Positions 25,719 to 35,089 of a stretch of 64,000 nt of DNA are shown here, one piece after another. Made by a program: the position numbers and the translations under genes. The notes under the pieces are model-generated. The model made no database searches, had not been told where the DNA came from, and saw only the letters and a list, made by a program, of their open reading frames with translations. This DNA is from a virus, in the IMG/VR virus record IMGVR_UViG_3300023174_003623, positions 90,778 through 154,777 of that record; one strand, given 5' to 3'. The first letter of the stretch is position 1. Every line of letters begins with the position of its first letter.

Positions 25719-28265
25719 ATGCATTTTTATACTTCCGTGATTCAACGAGGCGATAATATTCTATACAGAGGATATGAAAACGGAAAGCTTGTACAGAAGA
25801 AGATTCGATATAAACCTTACCTTTTCGTAGAGTCTTCTAATCCTTCTAAGTATAAAACCCTTCAAGATGTGTCTGTCCACAAAATGGATTTTGATTCTAT
25901 TGGTGATGCTAAAGAATTTGTAGAAACTCATGAGGGCGTTTCTAATTTTACTATTCATGGTCAAAGCCCTCGTTCATTTAATTATCTTTGGATTTATGAC
26001 AATTATCCTACTGAAATTGCTATTGATGTTGACTTGATTAAAGTTGTATACCTTGATATTGAGGTTGCTTCTGATGATGGGTTTCCTAAACCAGAATTTG
26101 CAGATAAAGAAGTTACTGCAATCGGTATGAAAATTAAGGATACTAAAATAGTACTTGGTTGTGGTAAGTATTCCGCGAACGATGATGTTAAGTATATTAA
26201 ATGCCGTGATGAAGCCCACCTTCTAGACTCTTTTTTGAGGGTATGGAAAGAAATCAATCCTGATATTATTACGGGTTGGAATGTTGAATCATTTGACGTA
26301 ATGTACCTCATCAATCGTATTAATAAAATTCTTGGTGATAACGAGGCAAGGCGGCTTTCACCTTGGAATATTATTGTAGAGAAGAAAGTCAGTCACGGTA
26401 AAGCAAATGGACATTTTACTGCGTATGATATTTTAGGTATTGCTATTCTTGATTACCTTCAGCTTTACAAGAAATTTACTTATAGTAATCAAGAATCTTA
26501 TAAGCTCGACCATATTGCCATGGTTGAACTTGGTGAGAAAAAACTTGATTATTCTGAGTATGGTAATCTATATGAGTTGTATCGAAATAATTATCAAATG
26601 TTCATCGATTACAATATCAAGGACGTAGAGCTTGTAGAACGTTTAGAGGATAAACTTAAACTTATTGAACTTGTTTTTGCAATGGCTTACAGTGCCAAAG
26701 TAAACTATGTGGATACTTTTGGTGTTGTAAAGCTTTGGGATATTGTCAGCCATAACTTCTTGTTAGATCGCAACATTGTAGTGACACCAAAGGAAAGCAT
26801 CCCTGATATTCCGTATGCGATGTTGAATTCACCAGAGAATCTTATGAATGATTCTATTGAAGAAGGATCATTTACTGGTGCGTATGTTAAGGTGCCACAA
26901 GTAGGAATGCACGAGTGGGTTTGTTCATTCGATTTGAACAGCCTATATCCACACCTTATCATGCAGTACAACATTTCACCAGAGACTTATGTCGAACAGG
27001 TTCCCGGTCAAAAGAATGTAGATACTTTCCTTCAAGGGGATGCTGATAATTGGAATACAGACCTAATCAAAACTGCGAATCGTTGTTTGTTTCGACGGGA
27101 TAAACAAGGATTTCTTCCTGAATTGATGGAATTGTATTACAACAAACGAACCATCTATAAGAAGAAGATGATCGAACTTCAGAAAGAATATCAAAAGAAT
27201 AAGTCTTATGAGCTAGAAAAGGAGATTGCTCGATACAACAATCTTCAGATGGCTTTTAAGATTATGTTGAATTCGGCGTATGGTGCTCTTGGCAATTCAC
27301 ATTTTAGATATTACCAGATTGCCCTTGCCGAATGTATTACTCTTTCAGGTCAGGTTGCGATTCGTTGGATTGAGAATGAAATGAATAGATATCTGAACAA
27401 GTTATTGAAAACGGATAAGGATTATATTATTGCCTCAGACACAGATTCAATTTATATCAATTTTAGTGAACTTGTAGATAAAGCGTTTGAAGGTAAAAAG
27501 AAAGATATCACAAAAGTTATTAATTATCTGAATAGAGTATGCGAAGAAAAACTTGAGCCTTTTATTGACGAGTGTTATAGGCATCTTGCAGTGTATACTA
27601 ATGCGTATGCTCAGAAGATGAAAATGAAGCGAGAGTCTATTGCCGACAAAGGTATCTGGACTGCCAAAAAGCGATACATTTTAAACGTATATGACTCAGA
27701 AGGTGTACGATATGCTGAACCCAAACTTAAGATGATGGGTATTGAAGCTATTAAATCATCTACTCCTTTGGCCTGTCGAGAGTCTATCAAAAATGCTTTA
27801 AAGATTATGATGACTCAAGACAATCAAGTACTTATTGAGTTTGTCAAGGATTTTCGTGAGAAATTTTCTAAGATGACTTTTGAAGAAATTGCCTTTCCTC
27901 GTGGATGTAATAATCTAGCCAAATATTCTAACGATGATTTAGTATATTCTAAGGGAACACCCATTCATGTTAAGGGTGCATTGTGGTATAATCTTCTAAT
28001 AAAGAAGAAGAATTTGGCAAAACGCTATCCTTACATTTCTGAGGGTGAGAAGATTAAGTTTTGTTATTTGATGCCGAATAAATACGGAATAACGGTTATT
28101 TCATCTCCAGCGGAATTACCTAAAGAATTAGATATTGAGCAGTTTATTGATTATGATACTCAGTTTGATAAGGCATTCATTGAACCTTTAAATGCAATTG
28201 CTGAAAAGATTAACTGGACAACAAAAGAAAACACTGCTACTACGCTGGACGACTTTTTTTTATGA
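25719..28265 (+). CDS. 43: Family B DNA polymerase (gp43)
   Basis: Replicative polymerase with proofreading exonuclease; 848 aa (T4: 898). Exo I YLDIEVAS (D113, E115); 'ITGWNVESFDVMYLINR' is exo II; motif A DLNSLYPHLIMQYN near 405; motif B 'KIMLNSAYGALGN' near 513; motif C DTDSIY near 574. The C-terminus TTLDDFFL resembles the clamp-binding tail of T4-type polymerases. No intein or intron interrupts it. Confidence 0.97.
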   Translation: MHFYTSVIQRGDNILYRGYENGKLVQKKIRYKPYLFVESSNPSKYKTLQDVSVHKMDFDSIGDAKEFVETHEGVSNFTIHGQSPRSFNYLWIYDNYPTEIAIDVDLIKVVYLDIEVASDDGFPKPEFADKEVTAIGMKIKDTKIVLGCGKYSANDDVKYIKCRDEAHLLDSFLRVWKEINPDIITGWNVESFDVMYLINRINKILGDNEARRLSPWNIIVEKKVSHGKANGHFTAYDILGIAILDYLQLYKKFTYSNQESYKLDHIAMVELGEKKLDYSEYGNLYELYRNNYQMFIDYNIKDVELVERLEDKLKLIELVFAMAYSAKVNYVDTFGVVKLWDIVSHNFLLDRNIVVTPKESIPDIPYAMLNSPENLMNDSIEEGSFTGAYVKVPQVGMHEWVCSFDLNSLYPHLIMQYNISPETYVEQVPGQKNVDTFLQGDADNWNTDLIKTANRCLFRRDKQGFLPELMELYYNKRTIYKKKMIELQKEYQKNKSYELEKEIARYNNLQMAFKIMLNSAYGALGNSHFRYYQIALAECITLSGQVAIRWIENEMNRYLNKLLKTDKDYIIASDTDSIYINFSELVDKAFEGKKKDITKVINYLNRVCEEKLEPFIDECYRHLAVYTNAYAQKMKMKRESIADKGIWTAKKRYILNVYDSEGVRYAEPKLKMMGIEAIKSSTPLACRESIKNALKIMMTQDNQVLIEFVKDFREKFSKMTFEEIAFPRGCNNLAKYSNDDLVYSKGTPIHVKGALWYNLLIKKKNLAKRYPYISEGEKIKFCYLMPNKYGITVISSPAELPKELDIEQFIDYDTQFDKAFIEPLNAIAEKINWTTKENTATTLDDFFL

Positions 28266-28282
28266 ACAATTTGAGGTAAAAT

Positions 28283-29203
28283 ATGTCATTTTTCAAAAAT
28301 CTTGTAGAAAGTATAAAAGATGAAGACACTAATATCGTTGCTGATGGTCAAGGTTCTTCAGAATTTAGTGGATTTATTGATACTGGGTCTTATATTCTCA
28401 ATGCAGTTGTTAGTGGTAGTATTTTTGGTGGTGTCCCAAATAATAAGATTACTGCTTTTGCTGGTGAATCTGCTACCGGAAAAACTTTCTTTGTGCTTGG
28501 GATTGTCAAAGCCTTCTTAGATGCAAATCCTACCGCTGGTGTTATGTATTATGATACTGAGGCTGCTGTTACCAAACAGATGATGGAGTCTCGCGGAATT
28601 GATACTAAGCGAGTAATTGTTGCTGAACCAGATACTATTCAGAAGTTTAGAACTCATGCCCTTAAGACGCTTGACTATTATGAAAAGGGTGGTGCAGACC
28701 GTCCTCCGTTTATGATGGTGCTTGATTCATTGGGTCTTCTATCTACCACAAAAGAAATGGAAGATACTGCTGAAGGTAAAGAGACTCGTGACATGACTAA
28801 ATCCCAAACTATTAAGGCTGCATTTCGAGTGTTGACTTTGAAGTTAGCAAAGGTCAAGGTTCCGCTTATTGTAACCAATCACGTTTATGATATCGTTGGC
28901 GCATATGTTCCCACCAAAGAAATTTCTGGTGGATGTTTGGTTGCAGGCACTAACGTCTTAACGCGCAGAGGGTTTGTTAGCATAGAAAATATTAGTACTA
29001 ACGATTTAGTGATGACTAAAGAAGGTGAATTTAAAAACGTATTAGAATGTCACACTTTTGATGATAAAGAACTATTGCAAATCCATTTAGAAGATGGGTC
29101 AAGTGTAACGTGTACACCAGAGCACAAATTTTTTATTAACAATCAATGGGTTGAAGCAAAAAACATTATTATAGGTGATGATCTGCAAACATTACAAAAA
29201 TAG
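28283..29203 (+). CDS. uvsX-N: UvsX recombinase N-half fused to split-intein N-fragment
   Basis: 306 aa. Residues 1-217 are the N-extein of the RecA-like strand-exchange protein UvsX: Walker A GESATGKT (61-68), Walker [11 protein letters not shown] near 150, ending ...KEISGG. Residues 218-306 are an intein N-fragment: Cys1 and block [15 protein letters not shown], block [13 protein letters not shown] with the T-x-x-H pattern, then a stop. The break falls in the conserved GG(T/S)G loop of UvsX. Protein trans-splicing with the fragment encoded at 29931 should restore a 354-aa UvsX. Confidence 0.93.
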   Translation: MSFFKNLVESIKDEDTNIVADGQGSSEFSGFIDTGSYILNAVVSGSIFGGVPNNKITAFAGESATGKTFFVLGIVKAFLDANPTAGVMYYDTEAAVTKQMMESRGIDTKRVIVAEPDTIQKFRTHALKTLDYYEKGGADRPPFMMVLDSLGLLSTTKEMEDTAEGKETRDMTKSQTIKAAFRVLTLKLAKVKVPLIVTNHVYDIVGAYVPTKEISGGCLVAGTNVLTRRGFVSIENISTNDLVMTKEGEFKNVLECHTFDDKELLQIHLEDGSSVTCTPEHKFFINNQWVEAKNIIIGDDLQTLQK

Positions 29204-29217
29204 GTAGTGGTTTAAAG

Positions 29218-29233
29218 TATAAATTAATAAATA
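29218..29233 (+). promoter_or_regulatory. Possible late promoter pair before the HNH gene
   Basis: TATAAATT (29218-29225) and AATAAATA (29226-29233), each one mismatch from TATAAATA, 27-42 bp before the HNH start. Confidence 0.4.
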
Positions 29234-29259
29234 CATGTATGACGTTTAGGAGGTCTTGC

Positions 29260-29934
29260 ATGTATTTAAATAACAAATATACAAATTGGTATATGAAATT
29301 GATGAATTCTAGAAAACAATTACCTAGAAAAAGAAAAGACGGTAATTGTTATGAATCTCATCATATTTTACCTAAAAGTTTAGGCGGCAGTAATCATAAA
29401 TCTAATTTAGTATTATTAACTCCAAGAGAACATTTTATAGCCCATTGTTTATTAATAAGAATGACCTATGGCGCACAAAAACGAAGTATGACATATGCAT
29501 TGGTGCGGTTTTTAGGTAAAAATATCGATAATCAACGGTATAAAATAACTTCTAGAATATATGAAAATATCATAAAAAATAATCGAATTTTTACTTTAGG
29601 TAAAAATAATCCCATGTATGGCAAACCTTGTTGGCATACAATGACAGAAGAAGAAAAAAGTGAATGGAAAACTAATATTAGTAAAGGGATGATGGGAGAA
29701 AAAAATCCATTTTATGGTAAAACACACAATCAAGAAACTCGAAATATTATATCACAAATCCGTTCTCAACCAATTTTAGTTAAATTCAATAATGGTTCAG
29801 AAATAACATTTACTCAATATAAATTTTTAGGTACTTACATTGGTAAATCTGAAGCATTAGGACAGAAATTATGCAAACCTCAACACAATAATTTATTGGC
29901 AAAATATGGAATAAAGGAAATTATAAAATTATGA
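29260..29934 (+). CDS. HNH homing endonuclease inside the fractured uvsX
   Basis: 224 aa, starting at ATG 29260 because AGGAGG (29248-29253) precedes it; the ATG at 29239 lacks a site. HNH core '[18 protein letters not shown]' and [13 protein letters not shown], followed by two NUMOD3-type motifs NPMYGKP and NPFYGKTHN used for DNA contacts. It lies between the two split-intein fragments with its own ribosome-binding site, and its stop overlaps the C-half start (ATGA). Likely cuts intein-free uvsX alleles and so spreads the whole insert. Confidence 0.9.
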   Translation: MYLNNKYTNWYMKLMNSRKQLPRKRKDGNCYESHHILPKSLGGSNHKSNLVLLTPREHFIAHCLLIRMTYGAQKRSMTYALVRFLGKNIDNQRYKITSRIYENIIKNNRIFTLGKNNPMYGKPCWHTMTEEEKSEWKTNISKGMMGEKNPFYGKTHNQETRNIISQIRSQPILVKFNNGSEITFTQYKFLGTYIGKSEALGQKLCKPQHNNLLAKYGIKEIIKL

Positions 29935-30449
29935 AAGTAGTTAATATTAAATCTGTAGGAACAGGAAAAGTATATGACATTACAGTTGATGAGCATGAAA
30001 ATTATATTCTTGAAAATGGATTGATAACTCACAATTCAGGGCTTAAATATGCTGCGTCTACTATCGCCATGCTTTCTAAGAAGAAAGATAAAGATGGTAA
30101 CAACGATGTGGTTGGTAACATCATCAAAGTCAAGATGCACAAATCTAGGTTATCGAAAGAGAATGGTCAGGTTGAAGTTCGCTTATCATATGATAAAGGT
30201 CTTGATAAGTATTATGGTTTGCTTGATTTAGCTGAAAAGTATGGTATAATCAAGAAGGTCACTACTCGATACGAGATGCCTAACGGAACTAGGCTTTTTG
30301 GAAAGGAAATTCTATCCAATCCAGAAAAGTATTTCGATGATGAAATGCTTCTTCGTCTAGAAGAGTGTGCCAAAAAAGAATTTAGTTATGGTGGTCAAGG
30401 AGAAATTGATGACAATCGAGAAGACGATTCTATCGAATCTGGTGTTTAA
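29931..30449 (+). CDS. uvsX-C: Split-intein C-fragment fused to UvsX C-half
   Basis: 172 aa. Residues 1-35 are the intein C-fragment: block [15 protein letters not shown] and block G ENGLITHN ending in the His-Asn pair needed for cleavage. Ser36 is the +1 nucleophile of the C-extein ([16 protein letters not shown]), which continues the UvsX L2-loop sequence. The C-extein is 137 aa and ends in a typical acidic UvsX tail. The fragment sizes (89 + 35) resemble those of known phage split inteins such as gp41-1. Confidence 0.93.
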   Translation: MKVVNIKSVGTGKVYDITVDEHENYILENGLITHNSGLKYAASTIAMLSKKKDKDGNNDVVGNIIKVKMHKSRLSKENGQVEVRLSYDKGLDKYYGLLDLAEKYGIIKKVTTRYEMPNGTRLFGKEILSNPEKYFDDEMLLRLEECAKKEFSYGGQGEIDDNREDDSIESGV

Positions 30450-31788
30450 TGAACAATATGCTCGTAAAACAATACCCTTTCTCAAAGAAGAATATTTCAA
30501 AGATAATACAGAAAAACGACTTTTTAGACTACTTGATGAATATGTGAAGAAGTACAATGCCTTTCCTTCAAAGGAGGCATTGACAATTGATTCATCAGCT
30601 ATGGCTGACCATACTGAACAATCATTTAAAGAAACACAGGAATATATCGAAGCATTAATTTTTGATTCCTCTACAAAGGAAGAATGGTTGTTAGATCAGA
30701 CCGAGAAGTTTTGTCAAGACCAAGCTTTGTTCAATGCAATTTCTAAATCTATTCAACTTATGAATAGTGACAATTCAGGTATTTCTAAAGGATCTATTCC
30801 TCAGATTTTGGCAGATGCTTTGGCAGTATCTTTCGATACACACATTGGTCACAGTTTCCTTGATGACTGGGAGACTCGATTTAATTCCTATCATTTGAAA
30901 GAGTCTAAGATTCCTTTTGATTTGGAATATTTTAATAAAATTACTCAGGGCGGTCTTTCTCCTAAGACATTGAACATTTGCTTGGCTGGTACTGGTGTTG
31001 GTAAGTCAATGTTTATGTGTCACTGTGCTACCGGTAATCTGATGGCAGGGTATAATGTTTTGTATATCACCCTTGAAATGTCTGAAGAAAAGATTGCTGA
31101 ACGTATTGATGCAAACACTCTTAACGTCACAATCGATGAGTTGTCTTCTCTCTCTAAAGATGTTTATGAAAAGAAGATTAACAAAGCTCGTGAGAAAACT
31201 GTAGGTAAACTCATTATTAAAGAATATCCTACGGCATCTGCTAGTGCTTCTAATTTTCGTTATTTACTGAATGAACTTAAGATTAAGAGAAATTTTGTAC
31301 CTGATATTGTATACATTGATTACTTAAACATTTGTGCATCTTCTCGTTTAAAGACAGGAACAAACTTCAATTCATACACTTACATCAAAGCAATTGCAGA
31401 AGAGCTTCGTGGACTTGCTGTTGAGTTTAACGTACCAATCATTAGTGCGACTCAGACAAATCGCGGAGGTTTTGGAAACTCTGACGTAGAACTTACAGAT
31501 ACTTCGGAATCGTTTGGTCTTCCTGCTACGGCTGACTTTATGTTTGCAATCATCACTAGCGAACAGCTTAACACATTGAATCAATTAATGGTCAAGCAAT
31601 TGAAGAACCGTTATAGTGACCCAAATATGTATAGAAAGTTTGTCATAGGGGTTGACAGGTCTAAGATGAGATTGTATAATCTTGAGGAACGAGCACAGGA
31701 TAACATTATTGATGGTGCTCAACCTTCAATGACAGTTTCCCCTGTCAAAAAAAAATTTGACAAACCCTCATTTCAGGACTTTACTTAA
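30409..31788 (+). CDS. 41: Replicative DnaB-like helicase (gp41)
   Basis: Hexameric 5'-3' helicase of the phage replisome; 459 aa (T4: 475). Start at ATG 30409, with AAGGAG (30398-30402) ahead and 41 bp inside the uvsX C-half. Walker A GTGVGKSM near 193-200, '[20 protein letters not shown]' (motif 1a), Walker [12 protein letters not shown], and motif '[12 protein letters not shown]'. Gene 61 primase is not in this window. Confidence 0.95.
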   Translation: MTIEKTILSNLVFNEQYARKTIPFLKEEYFKDNTEKRLFRLLDEYVKKYNAFPSKEALTIDSSAMADHTEQSFKETQEYIEALIFDSSTKEEWLLDQTEKFCQDQALFNAISKSIQLMNSDNSGISKGSIPQILADALAVSFDTHIGHSFLDDWETRFNSYHLKESKIPFDLEYFNKITQGGLSPKTLNICLAGTGVGKSMFMCHCATGNLMAGYNVLYITLEMSEEKIAERIDANTLNVTIDELSSLSKDVYEKKINKAREKTVGKLIIKEYPTASASASNFRYLLNELKIKRNFVPDIVYIDYLNICASSRLKTGTNFNSYTYIKAIAEELRGLAVEFNVPIISATQTNRGGFGNSDVELTDTSESFGLPATADFMFAIITSEQLNTLNQLMVKQLKNRYSDPNMYRKFVIGVDRSKMRLYNLEERAQDNIIDGAQPSMTVSPVKKKFDKPSFQDFT

Positions 31789-32369
31789 TGAATATCTTTT
31801 TCTTGTCACATGACCCGAATCAATGTGCTGAGTATCACTGTGATAAACATGTGGTCAAGATGATTCTTGAATATGCACAACTATTATCAACCGCTCATCG
31901 TATTCTTGATGGTCAAGAATATGTTGACAACAGTTCTGGGCGTAAAATCAAACGTTGGAAGTTAAATGATGGGCGAGAAGATATGTTGTATAAAGCTACA
32001 CATATCAACCATCCTTCAGCAGTTTGGGCTAGGCAAGGAAAAGCTAATTATTCATGGCTTTATGCATTGTGGGTAAGTTGCCTTAATGAATATACTCATC
32101 GATATGGTAAAGAACATGCTTGCGAAAAACTTAGATTTGTTCTTGTCAACTGTCCTAAAAATCTAAAAGATAATGACTGGTCAGATCCACCGCAAGCAAT
32201 GCCTGACGAATGCAAAACAAGTGATGTTGTAAATGCATATCGTCAATACTACATTATGAAAAAGAATGGATTTGCTCGATGGACTAACCGAGAGATTCCA
32301 AAGTGGTATTCACACGGAATTTTATCTTTACTTACAATCGAATCACAAGCGATGGGTCTATATGATTGA
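31788..32369 (+). CDS. Conserved phage protein of unknown function
   Basis: 193 aa with a highly characteristic N-terminus FFLSHDPNQCAEYHCDKHVV then KMILEYAQLLSTAHRIL, followed by HINHPSAVWARQGKANYSWL and 'PPQAMPDECK'. Close relatives occur in many unrelated tailed phages, but I know no proven function. Begins on the last base of gene 41 (TAATG). Confidence 0.8.
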   Translation: MNIFFLSHDPNQCAEYHCDKHVVKMILEYAQLLSTAHRILDGQEYVDNSSGRKIKRWKLNDGREDMLYKATHINHPSAVWARQGKANYSWLYALWVSCLNEYTHRYGKEHACEKLRFVLVNCPKNLKDNDWSDPPQAMPDECKTSDVVNAYRQYYIMKKNGFARWTNREIPKWYSHGILSLLTIESQAMGLYD

Positions 32370-32811
32370 TATAGAAATAAATGGCATTCGTTCAAATAAG
32401 AAAAAGATGAGTCTCTTTACCGAGGCTCTGAATTTTTATATGAGCAAATTGTTTAATAAAGATCCAAAAATTGAAGTTGAACTTAATTTCATTAAAAATT
32501 TAGATGCCCATGGCTATTGTATTGTAGAAAGTTCTCATTATCCAAAATTTTTTGTGATAGAACTAAATAAAAGCATAGATGAAGAACATCAACTCAGAGC
32601 ACTTGCACATGAATCTGTGCATTGTATGCAATATCGTAAAAACCATCTTCAAAATAAAAAAGATGGTGTTTATTGGAAAGGTGTTTGGTTTGAGTCGATG
32701 GAAAAAAATGAAATGTATTTCACAGCACCTTGGGAAGTGCAAGCATATGAATTAGAAGAAACACTTTACAATGATTTTATGTTACATTATATTGCAATAA
32801 ATAGTAAATAA
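32362..32811 (+). CDS. HExxH metalloprotease-like protein
   Basis: 150 aa from ATG 32362. The ALAHESVHCMQY motif (H83-E84-x-x-H87) and a downstream 'PWEVQAYELE' Glu fit a zinc metallopeptidase of the short SprT/gluzincin-like kind found in phages. Overlaps the previous gene by 8 bp. Substrate unknown. Confidence 0.65.
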   Translation: MIDIEINGIRSNKKKMSLFTEALNFYMSKLFNKDPKIEVELNFIKNLDAHGYCIVESSHYPKFFVIELNKSIDEEHQLRALAHESVHCMQYRKNHLQNKKDGVYWKGVWFESMEKNEMYFTAPWEVQAYELEETLYNDFMLHYIAINSK

Positions 32812-32818
32812 AGAATAT

Positions 32819-32891
<73 letters not shown>

Positions 32892-32897
32892 CCTTGA

Positions 32898-32915
32898 GAG
32901 TCTTCGTCAAGACTC
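32898..32915 (+). terminator. Hairpin directly after tRNA-Asn
   Basis: 7-bp perfect stem GAGTCTT/AAGACTC with a CGTC tetraloop. No T-run follows, so it may be a processing signal rather than a terminator. Confidence 0.4.
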
Positions 32916-32920
32916 GACCT

Positions 32921-32928
32921 TATAAATA
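32921..32928 (+). promoter_or_regulatory. Late promoter TATAAATA for GIY-YIG gene
   Basis: Perfect match 17 bp before the start at 32945; TAGGAGG follows. Confidence 0.75.
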
Positions 32929-32944
32929 AGTGTAGGAGGCTTTT

Positions 32945-33505
32945 ATGCACTACACAATTTATAAGATTACAAATAAGATTAACGGCAAGGTCTACATAGG
33001 ATCACATAAGACCAAAAATCTTGATGACGGGTACATGGGTTCAGGAAAGTATCTTAAACGAGCCATAGAAAAAAATGGAATAGAGAATTTTGAGAAAGAA
33101 ATTCTTTTCGTTTATGATAACCCTGAAACCATGTATCAAAAAGAAGGCGAACTTGTTAACGAAGATTTTCTCGCTACAGAAAACACTTACAACTTAAAAG
33201 TTGGTGGTTATGGCGGATTTGATTATATTAACAGCAATAAATTAAACGTCTACGAAAATGCCGGTAAAATCGGGTATGGTGGAGAAAATTTATTAAGAAG
33301 CCATACAGAAGAAACGAAAAAGAAAATAAGCGAGAAAAATAAAATCTCCCAAAAAGGAGAAAAAAATTCTCAATATGGAACTAAATGGGTTCATAATCCT
33401 TTGACTAAAAAATCAAAAAAGATAAAGGGCGAACTTGAAGAAGGTTGGCTGTTAGGTAAATATAAATTACCTAAATCAAAAGTAATTTCTATCCGTGTGG
33501 TGTAA
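32945..33505 (+). CDS. GIY-YIG homing endonuclease (Seg-like)
   Basis: 186 aa. GIY-YIG domain with 'TIYKITNKINGKVYIGSHKT' (4-23) and the following helix 'GSGKYLKRAIEKNGIENFEK'. The C-terminal half is a basic, NUMOD3-like DNA-binding region (TEETKKKISEKNK ... NSQYGTKW). Inserted between tRNA-Asn and tRNA-Trp; its last codons and stop lie inside tRNA-Trp, so its 3' end is shared with the tRNA gene. T4 seg genes likewise occur near tRNA genes. Confidence 0.9.
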   Translation: MHYTIYKITNKINGKVYIGSHKTKNLDDGYMGSGKYLKRAIEKNGIENFEKEILFVYDNPETMYQKEGELVNEDFLATENTYNLKVGGYGGFDYINSNKLNVYENAGKIGYGGENLLRSHTEETKKKISEKNKISQKGEKNSQYGTKWVHNPLTKKSKKIKGELEEGWLLGKYKLPKSKVISIRVV

Positions 33506-33564
33506 CGGCAGCACAACTGTCTCCAAAATAGTTAGTTGAGGTTCAAATCCTTACACGGATGCCA
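33491..33564 (+). tRNA. tRNA-Trp (CCA)
   Basis: Acceptor ATCCGTG/CACGGAT, anticodon stem ACTGT/ATAGT around loop CTCCAAA (anticodon CCA, 33523-33525), T arm GGTTCAAATCC, G discriminator and encoded CCA. The first 15 bases overlap the GIY-YIG gene. Confidence 0.92.
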
Positions 33565-33568
33565 AATT

Positions 33569-33841
33569 ATGAAAAACATTTTACGATGGATAAAACATGA
33601 TTTCAATTCAAATCCTTTTAGGTTTGTTATTGAGTGTCTCGCTTGGTGTGGCAGTATCGGAAGTGCTATTGGAATGGCGCTTACCGTTCCTAATCCTCCC
33701 CTTATGGTGTTTTATCCTATATGGATTACTAGTTGCGGTATGTACGCTTGGTCTGCTTTTACTCGCAGGTCATTCAGTATGCTCTTAAATTATGTACTTC
33801 TAATGACGATTGATTCGATTGCACTTTATAGAATGTTATAA
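33569..33841 (+). CDS. Small membrane protein
   Basis: 90 aa from ATG 33569, 4 bp after the tRNA-Trp CCA. Two or three hydrophobic helices (ECLAWCGSIGSAIGMALTV; 'MVFYPIWITSCGMYAWSAF'; LLNYVLLMTIDSIALY). Unknown role; similar small phage inner-membrane proteins are common. Confidence 0.65.
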   Translation: MKNILRWIKHDFNSNPFRFVIECLAWCGSIGSAIGMALTVPNPPLMVFYPIWITSCGMYAWSAFTRRSFSMLLNYVLLMTIDSIALYRML

Positions 33842-33844
33842 ATA
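33837..33844 (+). promoter_or_regulatory. Late promoter TATAAATA
   Basis: Perfect match overlapping the preceding stop codon, 38 bp before the ATG at 33883. Confidence 0.65.
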
Positions 33845-33882
33845 TCATTTCTATCAACCAGCTTAAACAGTAGGAGATGTCT

Positions 33883-34062
33883 ATGTATAAGCAAGTAAAC
33901 TATTATGAAGTTGATAATTTCAATACACTTGAAATATTGTATCAACAATTACACGATCAATATAAAAATGTCGAAAAACGTTTAATTAAAACACTCGACG
34001 AAAACATGACTCTTAAATCGTTATATTCAGAAAATAAAAATCTACATCCTTTTATCGACTAA
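33883..34062 (+). CDS. Unknown small protein
   Basis: 59 aa, chosen start ATG 33883 (GGAG at 33873-33876); the ATG at 33877 touches the site and is unlikely. Helical, charged, with a heptad-like middle (LYQQLHDQYKNVEKRLIKTL). TAATG overlap with the next gene. Confidence 0.6.
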   Translation: MYKQVNYYEVDNFNTLEILYQQLHDQYKNVEKRLIKTLDENMTLKSLYSENKNLHPFID

Positions 34063-34379
34063 TGAAAACATGTCCTAAATGTGGCAAGGATCATGAGCGA
34101 AACGGAAAATTTTGCTCATCCTCTTGTGCTAATAGTAGGACATGGACTGAAGAAGATAAGAAAAAAAAATCTGATTCTTATAAAAAATTTTATAAGACTG
34201 AAGAAGGTGAACTAAATAAATGGATAAAGGGGAAAAGGAATTCCAAAGATGGATTTCTTCCCATGGATTCGATAGAAGTCTTAGAAAAAGTAGAAGATGA
34301 TTATATAATTCCATATAATTTTGAAGAAGATACTTCAAGATTTGTTTCAGGTGGAGATGTGTGGTTCGTTGATGAATGA
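34062..34379 (+). CDS. Zinc-ribbon protein, homing-endonuclease-related
   Basis: 105 aa. CPKCG...FCSSSC Cys4 cluster at the N-terminus followed by 'RTWTEEDKKKKSDSYKKF', the NUMOD3-like basic segment usual in phage endonucleases, but no nuclease domain. Could be a remnant or a stand-alone DNA-binding module. Confidence 0.6.
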   Translation: MKTCPKCGKDHERNGKFCSSSCANSRTWTEEDKKKKSDSYKKFYKTEEGELNKWIKGKRNSKDGFLPMDSIEVLEKVEDDYIIPYNFEEDTSRFVSGGDVWFVDE

Positions 34380-34387
34380 GGTGCAAC

Positions 34388-35089
34388 ATGTTTGAACATG
34401 CAAAAAGTAATTTTATTGTTGTTTTTAAAAATTTTAAAAGATATGATTGCTTAGAGTTGTCTATAAAAACTACTAAACATTTTATACCTGAAAGTGATAT
34501 TTTTTGTGTTGACATGATGGGTGAACAATATTCAGAATCTTTTAAAGATTTAATTCCTCTCCCTAAATCTCAAATTTTTAATCGCCCCACAAAATACATA
34601 GCATCAAATCCACAATTTATAGAATCGTGGAGACCTTATAATTGTTTATTTTTTTCCGAAGGATATAATACAATATTTGATATTTTTCAAAATTTCAATG
34701 GAAAAATTTTGGCAATAAATGAAGATCAATTTTTTACTAATGGTAATACGCTTAAAGAACTAAAGGAAAATGACTTTGATTTGGCATGGGCTAATTGGGT
34801 GTGGCCTGATGAAAACACTGTAAATGGTAGCATATTATGTTTTAATCCAATTAAATGTAAAAACTTATTTCCTTTACCAGAAGAACCTACTTATGTAGAT
34901 AAGCGTTTGTATGAACATATCATGACTAAACATGAAGAACTGGACATAAAATTATATAAGATGAAAAATAGAGTGGGAGATAATTATATGCAAGATGGTA
35001 TAAGAGTTACTATCGATAAAGGGTATTCTGAAAAACAACAAATGATAGAATACTTATCGTATAATTTACCATCGGTGCTTAATATATGA
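34388..35089 (+). CDS. Putative glycosyltransferase-like protein
   Basis: 233 aa. Start ATG 34388 with GAGGTG just upstream; ATG 34376 is possible. Pattern 'IVVFKNFKRYDCLELSIKTT' then 'KILAINEDQFFTNGNTLKEL' and 'DFDLAWANWVWP' suggests a nucleotide-sugar transferase-type fold, but no clear DxD. It is first in a three-gene overlapping run with a heptose kinase and a GT9 enzyme, which supports a sugar-transfer role. Confidence 0.45.
   Translation: MFEHAKSNFIVVFKNFKRYDCLELSIKTTKHFIPESDIFCVDMMGEQYSESFKDLIPLPKSQIFNRPTKYIASNPQFIESWRPYNCLFFSEGYNTIFDIFQNFNGKILAINEDQFFTNGNTLKELKENDFDLAWANWVWPDENTVNGSILCFNPIKCKNLFPLPEEPTYVDKRLYEHIMTKHEELDIKLYKMKNRVGDNYMQDGIRVTIDKGYSEKQQMIEYLSYNLPSVLNI

Noticed and set aside
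28283-28312. UvsX N-terminus ([10 protein letters not shown]) as another capsid-targeting motif
   Set aside because: UvsX is a replication protein with this start in other phages; the resemblance is probably chance.
28283-30449. uvsX read as a frameshifted or interrupted pseudogene
   Set aside because: Complete intein blocks A, B, F, G, the terminal His-Asn and Ser+1 are all present, so a working split intein explains the break better.
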